A DNA stretch of 47,500 nt from Candidatus Dadabacteria bacterium (lineage in GTDB: Bacteria; Desulfobacterota_D; UBA1144; Nemesobacterales; Nemesobacteraceae), in the NCBI GenBank assembly GCA_026706695.1, contig JAPOYE010000089.1:1-47500 (forward strand), given 5' to 3'. The translations under genes were made by a program, and so were the position numbers. This document shows positions 7,791-16,222 of this stretch, piece by piece (the first letter of the stretch is position 1; each line of letters begins with the position of its first letter). The notes under the pieces are model-generated. The model ran no database searches. It worked only from the letters and a program-made list of their open reading frames with translations, and was not told the origin of the DNA.

Positions 7791-10046
7791 TCAGTCAGTT
7801 TCCGCCCGAAGAACTATCTGTTCATCTTCAAGGGAGAGAATCGCCTTGCCGCCGCCTGAGAGTTCGCCGAAGAGGATTTCCTTTGAAAGCTTCTCCGCCA
7901 CCTCGGAGTTTATTACTCTTTGCACGGGTCTTGCGCCGAGCTGGGGATCGTAGCCCTTGCGGGCGAGAAAAAGCCTTGCTTCCGGCGTAAGACTGATCGT
8001 TACTTTTTTCGGGACGAGCCTCTGCTGAAGCTCTCCGATCATCTTGTCGACTATTCTCTCCACTATCTTTATATCAAGAGGGTTAAACCTGATGATTTCA
8101 TTCAGCCTGTTTCTAAATTCCGGAGAGAAGTACCTGTCTATGGCTTCCGGGCTTTTGTCCTCAAACTCTTTTTTCGCGAACCCGACGTTCCTGTTCATGC
8201 TTTCCCTTGAGCCGGTGTTCGTCGTCAGAATCAGAATTACCTGTCGGAAGTCCACCTTCCTTCCGTTTGAATCCGTGAGCGTCGCGTGGTCCATCACCTG
8301 GAGCAGTATGTTGTATATGTCCTCGTGCGCTTTCTCGATCTCATCAAGCAGAAGTACGCAGTGAGGAGATTTGTATATGGCTTCGGTAAGCTGTCCTCCC
8401 TGGTCATAGCCGACGTATCCGGGCGGCGAGCCTATGAGGCGGGAGACGGTGTGTTTTTCCATGTATTCGCTCATGTCGAAACGTATGAATTCAACCCCAA
8501 GGATCTCTGCGAGCTTTTTCGCAAGCTCCGTTTTGCCGACCCCCGTAGGTCCTGAGAACATGAAGGAGCCCACGGGCTTTTCCGGCTCGCTTATGCCGGC
8601 TCGCGACATCTGTATGGCGTTTACGAGCTTGTCTATGGCCTCGTCCTGGGCGTAAATGAATTCTTTTAGGTTGTCCCCGAGGTCGTGGAGGAGGTTTCGG
8701 TCCTCTGCTTTTACCGATTTGGTCGGTATTTTCGCGATCTTCGCGACCAGCTTCTCCATGTCGGACACTTTTACCTGTCTCGTTATCTCGGGATCAGGGT
8801 TGCGGAGCTTCACTGCGGCCCCAGCCTCGTCCATGATGTCGATCGCCTTGTCCGGAAGCTTTCTGTCCATTATGTACCTGTCGGAGAGTTCTATGCACGC
8901 TCTTATCGCTCCCCGGGAGTATTTCACGTTGTGGTACTTTTCGTAATGGCGCTTAAGTCCGAACAGGATTTTTCCGCAGTCCTCAACCGACGGCTCATCC
9001 ACGGTTACTCTCTGGAATCTTCTAGAAAGCGCGTGGTCTTTCTCGAAGATGATCCTGTATTCCTTAAGCGTCGTCGTTCCTATGCACTTTATGTCTCCTC
9101 CGGCAAGGGCGGGCTTTAGCATGTTAGACGCGTCGAGGCTTCCTCCGGAAACCGCTCCGGCTCCTATGACCGTGTGGATTTCGTCTATGAAAAGCACGTT
9201 GTCCGGATCCCTCTTGGTTTCGTCTATGACGGCGTTTAGCCTTTCCTCGAAGTCTCCCCTGTATTTCGTTCCGGCCGTAAGGGTCCCTATGTTTAGAAGA
9301 TGTATCTTGAGGTTTTTCATCGCTTCGGGGACTTCCCCGGAAACCACGCGGTGAGCCACCCCTTCAACGATCGCCGTTTTCCCTACCCCCGCGTCCCCGA
9401 CAAGCACGGGGTTGTTTTTCTTTCTCTTGCCGAGAATGTGGATTATCCTCTGAACCTCTTTCTCTCTTCCTATGAGGGGGTCGATGCTCCCGTTCCGGGC
9501 CTTTTCGATCAGGTCCGTGCAGTAAAGCTCAAGGGGGTTCTTGGTCTCGGCCTTTTTTGTTTCCTTCTGCTGTTCCTTGGTGGTTGCGGGTTTTTCCTGA
9601 TGTTCCTCGGTCCTCTCGTCTTTTCCGTGGGATATCTGCTTTATAACGGCAAACCGGGTAAGCCCCTGGCGATTCAGGAAGTACACGGCGTGCGATTCGG
9701 GAACCCTGAACATGGCGACCAGTATGTTAGCCCCGGTTATTTCTTTTTTTTCCGCGCTTTCGGCGTGCATTGAAGCCACTCTGAAGATGTACTTGCTTCC
9801 TTCGGAGTAGGTCGGTTCGGGAAGATGGGGGGAGTCGATCGAGGATACGTTTTTAGTGAGGTGTTCCTCAAGATCGTTTGCGAGAAGCCCGGTGTCGACA
9901 TCGCATTCTATCAGCACTTCCACGGCGACTTTGTCCCTTGTGAGTTCAAGGAGTATATGCTCCGGGGTGATGAACTCGTGCTTGCGGTCTTTTGCCTGCT
10001 GGTAGGCTCGGTAGAGGGTTTTCTCGAGTTCTTCTGATGCTACCAT
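7791..10046 (-). CDS. clpA: ATP-dependent Clp protease ATP-binding subunit ClpA
   Basis: ClpA is the AAA+ unfoldase that feeds substrates to the ClpP peptidase. Starting at MVASEELEK (ATG 10046, preceded by GGAG about 7 nt away), the product is 751 residues. It has an N-domain (about 1-145), a charged Lys/Glu linker (about 150-180), AAA module 1 with Walker A GDAGVGKT and Walker B LFIDEIHT, and AAA module 2 with Walker A GPTGVGKT and LLLDEIEKAH. A VGF tripeptide just before the FSPEFRNRL block sits where the IGL-type ClpP-docking loop is found. clpS lies immediately upstream with only 1 nt between genes, the classic adaptor-unfoldase pair. The longer reading frame overlapping clpS is not used. 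Confidence 0.95.
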   Translation of the reverse strand: MVASEELEKTLYRAYQQAKDRKHEFITPEHILLELTRDKVAVEVLIECDVDTGLLANDLEEHLTKNVSSIDSPHLPEPTYSEGSKYIFRVASMHAESAEKKEITGANILVAMFRVPESHAVYFLNRQGLTRFAVIKQISHGKDERTEEHQEKPATTKEQQKETKKAETKNPLELYCTDLIEKARNGSIDPLIGREKEVQRIIHILGKRKKNNPVLVGDAGVGKTAIVEGVAHRVVSGEVPEAMKNLKIHLLNIGTLTAGTKYRGDFEERLNAVIDETKRDPDNVLFIDEIHTVIGAGAVSGGSLDASNMLKPALAGGDIKCIGTTTLKEYRIIFEKDHALSRRFQRVTVDEPSVEDCGKILFGLKRHYEKYHNVKYSRGAIRACIELSDRYIMDRKLPDKAIDIMDEAGAAVKLRNPDPEITRQVKVSDMEKLVAKIAKIPTKSVKAEDRNLLHDLGDNLKEFIYAQDEAIDKLVNAIQMSRAGISEPEKPVGSFMFSGPTGVGKTELAKKLAEILGVEFIRFDMSEYMEKHTVSRLIGSPPGYVGYDQGGQLTEAIYKSPHCVLLLDEIEKAHEDIYNILLQVMDHATLTDSNGRKVDFRQVILILTTNTGSRESMNRNVGFAKKEFEDKSPEAIDRYFSPEFRNRLNEIIRFNPLDIKIVERIVDKMIGELQQRLVPKKVTISLTPEARLFLARKGYDPQLGARPVQRVINSEVAEKLSKEILFGELSGGGKAILSLEDEQIVLRAETD

Positions 10047-10047
10047 G

Positions 10048-10383
10048 TCAGCTCTCCGCCTTTTGGACTTCAAGTATGCATTTCAGCGGATGCTCGTATT
10101 TTTCCGCCAAGTCTTTTACCTGTCTTATCTTCGTGGTAGCTATGTCGTAGGTATAGCAGTCGACGACGCTTTTTCCCTTGGTGTGAGCTTCGAGCATTAT
10201 ATTTCTGCTGTCGTTTTCATTTTTGAAGAACACCTTCATGAGAACCCAGACTACGAAGTCCCTCGGGGTGTAGTCGTCGTTTAGCAGGACTATCATATAC
10301 ATATCCGGCCTTTTTACCCGGATATCCTCCCTGACGACCTGCTGGGGGTCCCTAGTATGAGTCGGATTCTCGCGCTCAGGCAT
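10048..10383 (-). CDS. clpS: ATP-dependent Clp protease adaptor ClpS
   Basis: ClpS binds the ClpA N-domain and delivers N-degron substrates. The ATG at 10383 gives 111 residues with a flexible N-terminus and the conserved core LLNDDYTPRDFVVWVL, which forms the N-degron pocket. It continues through the helix containing VFFKN and the EAHTKGKSVV segment. A longer version from GTG 10419 would overlap the end of the upstream gene and adds nothing conserved, so I prefer 10383. It begins 11 nt after the DUF482-type gene stops and ends 1 nt before clpA starts, so the three may share a transcript. Confidence 0.93.
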   Translation of the reverse strand: MPERENPTHTRDPQQVVREDIRVKRPDMYMIVLLNDDYTPRDFVVWVLMKVFFKNENDSRNIMLEAHTKGKSVVDCYTYDIATTKIRQVKDLAEKYEHPLKCILEVQKAES

Positions 10384-10393
10384 GCGCAATATT

Positions 10394-11677
10394 TTATACG
10401 ATTTTTTCCGGTTTGCCACCGCGGGCCCGCTTAAGCGGGGAGTGTCTGTTGTACTCTGAGATAAGCGAGCGCATGTAGGGTCTTTCTTCCCGAAGGAAGT
10501 TATCTATGGATCTCTGCGCCCCGGGGTTGAAAAACAGGTGGGAACTGTAAACCGGTACCGCTTCAAAACCGCGGAGGAACTTGTGTTCGCCCTGAGCGCC
10601 GGCCTCGAAGACATTTATTCCGTTATCTATGGCAAACTCTATCGGTCTGTAGTAACAGCACTCAAAATGAAGGTACGGAATCTCTATATTGCATCCCCAG
10701 TACCTGCCGTAGAGCTTGTCGCCTTTTCTGAAATTTATGGTGCCACCGACCGGATGGCCATCTATCTGCGCGATCACAAGCACGGTTTTTTCCCTGTACG
10801 TCTCGAACACCGAGTCGAAAAACTCCCTGTTAAGATAGGCGCTTCCCCATTTCCTCGAGTTGGTGCTCACATAGAATTCCCAGATGGAGTCTATGTGCTC
10901 GCGTCGTATCTGCTCTTTCTCGAGTACCGAGATCTCAACACCCAGATCGCCGAGGCGGCGTTTTTCCTTCTTTATCTGTTTTCTTCTTCCAGAGCGAAGG
11001 TCTCCGAGAAAGTCATCGAAACAGAGATAACCCGAGTTATGCCAGTGGTACTGGTGGGTGAGTCTTGAGAGAAACCCGCAGTCAGAGAGCAGTTCCTGCT
11101 CCTCTTCTGTTACGAACAGAAAATGTATTGAAGAGAGGCTCTTAAGAGAACATACTTCAACCAGTTTCTTTATGAGTGCCCGCGCACACGTTTCATAGTC
11201 GTAGTCTTTGCGAACGATTATTCTCGGTCCGGTTGTCGGGGTAAACGGCACTCCTGCGACCGCCTTTGGGTAGTATCTTAACCCCGCGTCCTGATAGGCC
11301 CGCGCCCATTGCCAGTCGAATATGTACTCGCCGTAGGAATCGGTTTTCAGGTAGAACGTAACCGCCCCGACAAGCTTTTTTCCCTCGCGCAGCAGAAGGT
11401 GGCGCGGCTCCCATCCGGTGCCCGGACCCACGCATCCGGATTTCTCGAGAGCGAAGAGAAAATCAAACTCGAAAAAGGGGTTGTTATCGGGCTGGATGGA
11501 GTCGTATTTTCTTTTTTCGACTTCCGTTATCGAATGGCATATCTGGAATGCGGTTGATTTTTTGGATAGCTTTTTTCGTACCTTCATTATCCGCAACCGG
11601 CGAGCAAAGAGGGTATCGCCGAGAAATAGTATCAGGTTTCTTTTTGTTTTTGTCGAGATGATAAGCTTGTCAGGCAT
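10394..11677 (-). CDS. DUF482 / FemAB-GNAT-like protein
   Basis: The protein resembles the DUF482 (COG3146) family, which has a FemAB/GNAT-like acyltransferase fold and is often labelled as linked to peptidoglycan. The exact reaction is unknown. Recognisable blocks are NPFFEFDFLFALE, VGPGTGWEPRHLLL, FTPTTGPR, QYHWHN, a basic KKEKRR stretch, and the C-terminal GTINFRKGDKLYGRYWG and FEAGAQGEHKFLRGF, which are characteristic of the family. ATG 11677 has GGAG 6 nt upstream and gives 427 residues, but it overlaps the start of the divergent ABC-F gene by 20 nt. ATG 11587 (397 residues) would avoid the overlap and still contains the whole domain. The gene ends 11 nt upstream of clpS. Confidence 0.82.
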   Translation of the reverse strand: MPDKLIISTKTKRNLILFLGDTLFARRLRIMKVRKKLSKKSTAFQICHSITEVEKRKYDSIQPDNNPFFEFDFLFALEKSGCVGPGTGWEPRHLLLREGKKLVGAVTFYLKTDSYGEYIFDWQWARAYQDAGLRYYPKAVAGVPFTPTTGPRIIVRKDYDYETCARALIKKLVEVCSLKSLSSIHFLFVTEEEQELLSDCGFLSRLTHQYHWHNSGYLCFDDFLGDLRSGRRKQIKKEKRRLGDLGVEISVLEKEQIRREHIDSIWEFYVSTNSRKWGSAYLNREFFDSVFETYREKTVLVIAQIDGHPVGGTINFRKGDKLYGRYWGCNIEIPYLHFECCYYRPIEFAIDNGINVFEAGAQGEHKFLRGFEAVPVYSSHLFFNPGAQRSIDNFLREERPYMRSLISEYNRHSPLKRARGGKPEKIV

Positions 11678-13544
11678 ATGTCACTCCTTCGCTGGTAAGG
11701 AACTTTTCCGAAACCTTGAGTGGAGCATAAAAAAGGGAAGAAAATACGGTCTTGTAGGTCCGAACGGCTCGGGTAAAACCACGCTGCTTGAGATCGTAAT
11801 GGGACTCATGGAGCCGGAAAAAGGGCAAGCCTCCGTCCCCTCCGCACTGACCGTGGGTTATCTGCCGCAGATAATGGATCTGGGAACGGGTGATCTTACG
11901 GTGCTCTCGGCGGCCCGCGCGAGCGATCGCGACGAAGGCGAGGATGGTTCCGAAAAACCCGTACACGAAGCCGAGAAAATCCTGTTCGGACTGGGCTTTT
12001 CGGGGGAACAGCTCTCCCAGAAGGTCTCTTCTCTTTCGGGCGGCTGGAAAATGCGGGTTGAGCTTGCGAGAATACTTCTTCTGGAACCTCAGGTTCTTCT
12101 TCTCGATGAACCGACTAATCATCTTGACATAAAAAGCATAGAGTGGCTAGAAGGGTACCTTGGAAGCTACCGTGGAACCGTGGTCCTGGTATCTCACGAC
12201 AAGTACCTCCTTGACCGCATGGTTGACACGATAGCGGAGCTTGAAGGCGGAGGGATAAGGGAGTTTCGGGGCGATCACTCTTCTTACCTTGAGAGAAAAG
12301 AGCAGATTGCCGCGGTCGCCGAGGCGACTGCTAAGAACCAGGAGAGAAAACTCCGGGCGCAGCGCCGTTTCATAGAGCGGTTCAGGTACAAGGCTTCAAA
12401 GGCAAGACAGGTGCAGAGCAGGATAAAAATGCTTGAGAAGATGGAACCCGAAGCCCCGTCCCCGGAGACCCGCAGAACCCTTGAGTTTGATTTTCCCGCC
12501 CCCGAGCGCGCGGGACGCGTGGTTTACGAGATAAGCGATTTCTCAAAGGAGTATGAGGTTCCCGGCGGTACAAGGAATGTAGTTTTTCGAAACTGCCCCG
12601 CGCTTCGCGTGGAAAGAGGAGACAGGGTAGCCGTTACCGGGAAAAACGGCGAAGGGAAAACCACTCTCTGCAAGATGATTGCCGGCGTGGAGGGTTTCTC
12701 CGGCCAAAGCCGCCTCGGCCACAACGTAACCTTGGGTTACTACGCGCAGAACCAGGACGAGATGCTTAATCCGCGGAACACGGTTTACGAAGAGTTCATC
12801 GGAGCTTATCCTCTTTTTTCCCAGACCGAGGCAAGAACGCTTCTGGGCTCGTTTCTTTTCGGCGCTTCCGATATAACCAAGAAAGTATCGGTTCTCTCGG
12901 GCGGCGAGAAAAGCCGTCTCTCACTTCTAAAGATTCTGGTTTCCCGTTCCAATTTTCTGATCCTCGACGAGCCCACGAACCACCTTGACATGGCCTCGAG
13001 GGAGGTGCTTCGTCGTGCCCTCGAGGAGTATTCCGGCACCTTTTTGCTGATAAGCCATGACAGGTATTTCATTGACAGCCTAGTAAACAGGGTGTGGTAC
13101 GTGGAAGGAGGGAAGGTCGAGACCTCTATAGGCAATTACTCTGAGTTTCTCGAGAAAAAATCCCGCGACTCCGATGATGAACAGATGCCCGCCGAGATGG
13201 AAAACGACGAACCCAGGAAAAAAACCACAAAAGCCCTCGAGGCCGAGCGGCGCAACCGGCTTTACAGGGAACTTCGCGAAAAAGGCATAGAGAACATGGA
13301 GAACTGGACACTTTTTTCGAAAAAACAGATGGAAAACGCCCTTTCGGATCTTGAGAGCAGGATATCAGAATGCGAAACTGAAAAAGAGGAGATGGAAAGG
13401 TTCCTTGCGAATCCCGAGACTTCCCCCCAAGGTACTAACTGGGAAGAAAAAACAAGGCAGCTTGGTGAACTCGAGGCGAAGCTCTCTGCCCTTTACGGCA
13501 GGTGGGACGAGGTGAGTGAGCACATGCGAAAGAATTTTAATTAA
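11658..13544 (+). CDS. ABC-F family ATPase (EttA/Uup/YheS-like)
   Basis: A soluble protein with two ABC domains and no membrane segments, so it is a ribosome-associated ABC-F ATPase rather than a transporter. ATG 11658 gives 628 residues beginning MISLSGICHSFAGKELF, the normal ABC-F N-terminus; the frame is open further upstream but not conserved. Domain 1 has Walker A GPNGSGKTT and signature LSGGWKMR with LLLDEPTNHLD. A linker rich in Arg/Lys follows (about 215-270, the P-site tRNA interaction motif region in this family). Domain 2 has Walker A GKNGEGKTT and LSGGEKSR with LILDEPTNHLD. The C-terminus is a charged coiled coil (about 510-628), as in Uup/YheS types. The subfamily cannot be fixed by eye. 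Confidence 0.93.
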   Translation: MISLSGICHSFAGKELFRNLEWSIKKGRKYGLVGPNGSGKTTLLEIVMGLMEPEKGQASVPSALTVGYLPQIMDLGTGDLTVLSAARASDRDEGEDGSEKPVHEAEKILFGLGFSGEQLSQKVSSLSGGWKMRVELARILLLEPQVLLLDEPTNHLDIKSIEWLEGYLGSYRGTVVLVSHDKYLLDRMVDTIAELEGGGIREFRGDHSSYLERKEQIAAVAEATAKNQERKLRAQRRFIERFRYKASKARQVQSRIKMLEKMEPEAPSPETRRTLEFDFPAPERAGRVVYEISDFSKEYEVPGGTRNVVFRNCPALRVERGDRVAVTGKNGEGKTTLCKMIAGVEGFSGQSRLGHNVTLGYYAQNQDEMLNPRNTVYEEFIGAYPLFSQTEARTLLGSFLFGASDITKKVSVLSGGEKSRLSLLKILVSRSNFLILDEPTNHLDMASREVLRRALEEYSGTFLLISHDRYFIDSLVNRVWYVEGGKVETSIGNYSEFLEKKSRDSDDEQMPAEMENDEPRKKTTKALEAERRNRLYRELREKGIENMENWTLFSKKQMENALSDLESRISECETEKEEMERFLANPETSPQGTNWEEKTRQLGELEAKLSALYGRWDEVSEHMRKNFN

Positions 13545-13571
13545 ATGCAGTTAAGTTTCAGTCCTGCGGGT

Positions 13572-13597
13572 TTTTCTTTATAATGATGGAACCCGCG
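13572..13597 (+). promoter_or_regulatory. Possible promoter with -10 inside a hairpin, before cstA
   Basis: TATAAT (13579-13584) is a perfect -10 hexamer; the -35 position (13556-13561, TTTCAG) is poor. The -10 lies in the loop between GCGGGTT and AACCCGC arms (about 13566-13597), a 7-bp inverted repeat that could be an operator or a terminator remnant of the upstream ABC-F gene. Confidence 0.4.
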
Positions 13598-13622
13598 ATT
13601 TTCTGATTTAAGGGAACTTTGG

Positions 13623-15278
13623 ATGAACGCAGCCGTAATAGCGATAGTCGTAATAGCTCTTTACCTGATCGGGTACAGGTATTACTCAAAGTTCATTTCC
13701 GAGAAAGTTTACGGAGTAAGAGAAGGGGAGCCTACTCCTGCCCACCAGCTGCGGGACGGCGTGGACTACGTGCCCGCCGGCAGACACATTCTTTTCGGGC
13801 ATCATTTCGCATCCATAGCGGGCGCCGCGCCTATAATAGGGCCGGCCATAGCCGTGTTCTGGGGGTGGGTTCCGGCAATTATCTGGGTTGTGTTCGGAAC
13901 TATCTTCATCGGTGCCGTTCATGATTTCGGCGCTCTGGTTATCTCGGCGAGGAACAGGGGAAGATCCGTCGGGGATCTTGCCGGCATATTCATAAGCCCG
14001 AGAGGGAGAACCCTTTTTCTTCTAATAGTCTGTTTCCTGGTCTTTTTCGTGATAGCAGTTTTCGCCTACGCGATCGCGGTTCTTTTCGTAAGCTTTCCCG
14101 CGAGCGTGCTTCCCGTGAACTTCCAGATACTGGTGGCACTTGTTATAGGGTTTCTCTTCTACAAAAGAGGGGTTCCCATCTTGTGGCCATCGATAATCGC
14201 GCTTGCGCTTCTTTACTTTATGATCTGGGCGGGAACCAAGGTTCCCCTGACCATTCCCGAGGTGATGGGAAGCCAGGTGGTGACGTGGGTAATCATTCTA
14301 ATGGTCTACTCCTTTGTGGCCTCGGTTCTCCCCGTGTGGATGCTTCTTCAGCCCAGGGACTACATAAACGGAATCCATCTTTTCGTAGGTCTCGCGATAC
14401 TTATAACGGGGATAATGGTTGCGCATCCCGAGATGCAGGCCCCGGCCATTAACTTTGCTGCCGATGGGCTTCCCGTACTTCCGTTCCTTTTCATAACCGT
14501 TGCGTGCGGAGCGGTAAGCGGATTCCACGGTCTTGTCGCGAGCGGAACCACCTCGAAGCAGCTTGACAGGATGCGGGATTCAAGATTCGTGGGTTACGGG
14601 GGTATGCTGGGGGAGGGCACCCTTGCCATGATAGCTACTCTAGCGGTCGCGGCGGGAATAGAGCGTAGTGAATGGCTTAAGCACTATCATTCGTGGGAAT
14701 CGGCATCAAGCGGCGGCATAGCGAATTTCGTCATGGGAACTTCGAGCTTTCTTACCTCAATCCATATTCCCGAGGTACTGGGAACCACCCTTATAAGCGT
14801 GATAGTGATAAGTTTCGCGGCGACTTCCCTTGATACCGGGGCCAGGATACAGAGGATCGTTATAGGGGAACTCGGGGAAGCCTACGGAATCAAGGCTCTT
14901 AAAAACAGGTATATCGGGGCATTCTTCGCCATTGTGCCTCCGCTCGCTCTCGCGCTTTTCGCGCAGGTTCCCGGCAAGGGGCCAGGCTCGGGCGGGTTTT
15001 TGCTCTGGCCTCTTTTCGGCGCTACAAACCAGCTGATAGCCGGAATCACGCTGCTTCTGATTACTCTTTACCTAAAAAGATCGAAAAAACCGTTTATCTA
15101 CACGCTCGTGCCTATGATTTTCCTGGTGGCCATGACTACTGCCTCCATATTTTTCAACCTTAAGTATTTTCTGGATAACGCGCTTCTTTTCGGTCTCTCG
15201 GCGATAATGTTCGTTCTTGCCGTCTGGCTGATTTTTGAGGCTGCAGTCGTGTCGAGGAAAACCCCGGGCGACGGCTGA
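13623..15278 (+). CDS. cstA: Carbon starvation protein CstA-family peptide/pyruvate transporter
   Basis: An integral membrane protein of the CstA family, which in characterised bacteria imports peptides or pyruvate during carbon starvation. The 551-residue protein has many hydrophobic spans. Conserved family blocks include the N-terminal GYRYYSKFI, DGVDYVPAGRHILFGHHFASIAGAAPIIGPAIA (shown here by its ends: DGVDYVP and GAAPIIGPAIA), VHDFGALV, VACGAVSGFHGLVASGTTSK, and the C-terminal LWPLFGATNQLIAG. This is shorter than the about 700-residue E. coli protein but normal for many other phyla. The ATG at 13623 follows an AGGGAA about 9 nt upstream. It converges with recR, separated by only 9 nt. 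Confidence 0.94.
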   Translation: MNAAVIAIVVIALYLIGYRYYSKFISEKVYGVREGEPTPAHQLRDGVDYVPAGRHILFGHHFASIAGAAPIIGPAIAVFWGWVPAIIWVVFGTIFIGAVHDFGALVISARNRGRSVGDLAGIFISPRGRTLFLLIVCFLVFFVIAVFAYAIAVLFVSFPASVLPVNFQILVALVIGFLFYKRGVPILWPSIIALALLYFMIWAGTKVPLTIPEVMGSQVVTWVIILMVYSFVASVLPVWMLLQPRDYINGIHLFVGLAILITGIMVAHPEMQAPAINFAADGLPVLPFLFITVACGAVSGFHGLVASGTTSKQLDRMRDSRFVGYGGMLGEGTLAMIATLAVAAGIERSEWLKHYHSWESASSGGIANFVMGTSSFLTSIHIPEVLGTTLISVIVISFAATSLDTGARIQRIVIGELGEAYGIKALKNRYIGAFFAIVPPLALALFAQVPGKGPGSGGFLLWPLFGATNQLIAGITLLLITLYLKRSKKPFIYTLVPMIFLVAMTTASIFFNLKYFLDNALLFGLSAIMFVLAVWLIFEAAVVSRKTPGDG

Positions 15279-15287
15279 GACTCTGCG

Positions 15288-15893
15288 TTACATTTCCTTT
15301 CTGTCCCGAAGCGCCTTGCCAAGCGTGAGTTCGTCTATGAACTCTATGTCTCCGCCGACGGGTATTCCGTAGGCTATTCTCGAGGTTTTGATCCCGAGGG
15401 GCTTTATTGTTCTTGAGAGGTAAACCGCGGTGGCTTCGCCTTCGACGTTTGTGCCGGTCGCGACTATTATCTCTCTTATATCCTCACGCTCCGCTCTCGC
15501 TAGAAGTTCTTTTATCCGGAGGTCTTCTGGGCCTACGCCTTCAAGAGGAGAGATTACCCCGTGGAGGACGTGGTATTTTCCCCGGAACTCCCCGCTTCTC
15601 TCAATTGCCAGCAGGTCAAGTGGTTCTTCAACGACGCAGAGGACCTGCGGGTCTCTTGAAGGATCCGAGCAGATCGCGCACGGGTCCTTTTCCGTGAAGT
15701 TAAAGCACGTGCCGCATGTGCTTACGTCGGATTTGGTTCTGATTATTGCGCTTGAGAGGCTGCGCGCGTAGGCTTCCGATGATCGGAATATGTGAAATGC
15801 AAGGCGTGTCGCGTTTTTTTCGCCGATTCCCGGAAGTTTGGAAAGTTCTTCTATTAGTCTTGAGATCGGCTCGGGAAGGCCGGTTCTTGGCAT
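15288..15893 (-). CDS. recR: Recombination protein RecR
   Basis: RecR works with RecF and RecO to load RecA on gapped DNA. The 201-residue protein has the standard layout: an N-terminal helix-hairpin-helix region (LSKLPGIGEKNATRLAFHI, residues about 17-35), a four-cysteine zinc finger (CGTC...CAIC, about 60-75), a Toprim domain with the acidic VVEEP motif (about 87-91) and HGVISPLEGVGP, and the C-terminal GIPVGGDIEFIDELTLGKAL. It starts 1 nt after the ybaB stop codon, completing the classic dnaX-ybaB-recR order. Confidence 0.97.
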   Translation of the reverse strand: MPRTGLPEPISRLIEELSKLPGIGEKNATRLAFHIFRSSEAYARSLSSAIIRTKSDVSTCGTCFNFTEKDPCAICSDPSRDPQVLCVVEEPLDLLAIERSGEFRGKYHVLHGVISPLEGVGPEDLRIKELLARAEREDIREIIVATGTNVEGEATAVYLSRTIKPLGIKTSRIAYGIPVGGDIEFIDELTLGKALRDRKEM

Positions 15894-15894
15894 C

Positions 15895-16218
15895 TTAGAT
15901 AAGCCCCGGCGGAAGCCCCATGCCGGCGGTGAAGCGCGAGACTTCGTCTTTCATAAGCTCCTGTCCCTTGTAAAGGGCCTCGTTTACAGCAGCTGTCACT
16001 AGGTCCTGTAGCATCTCAATGTCGGTTTCGCTTATTATTTCGGGCTCTACGACTATTGATACTATCTCCCCCTTTGCCTTTGCGGTAACCGTGACCATTC
16101 CTCCTCCGGAAGAAGCCTCCACGGTCTTTTCCCCGGCCTCGTTCTGAAGGCGCTCCATCTGCTCCTTCATTTTCCCCATCTGCTTCATGATGTTTTTCAT
16201 GTTTCCGCCCAGTTTCAT
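15895..16218 (-). CDS. ybaB: YbaB/EbfC-family nucleoid-associated protein
   Basis: A small DNA-binding protein of the YbaB/EbfC family, 107 residues. It has the Met/Lys/Gln-rich N-terminal helix (about 1-30), the central EASSGGGMVTVTAKAKGEI strand region, and the C-terminal helix with LVTAAVNEAL and the GLPPGL tail typical of the family. The start at 16218 has AGGGGTG just upstream, overlapping the dnaX stop codon, so translation is likely coupled; the gap to dnaX is 4 nt. Its position between dnaX and recR is the usual one. Confidence 0.95.
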   Translation of the reverse strand: MKLGGNMKNIMKQMGKMKEQMERLQNEAGEKTVEASSGGGMVTVTAKAKGEIVSIVVEPEIISETDIEMLQDLVTAAVNEALYKGQELMKDEVSRFTAGMGLPPGLI

Positions 16219-16222
16219 TTTT

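Noticed and set aside
11418-11657. Extended N-terminus of the ABC-F protein
   Set aside because: It is antisense to the DUF482-type gene and not conserved; the canonical ABC-F start is at 11658.
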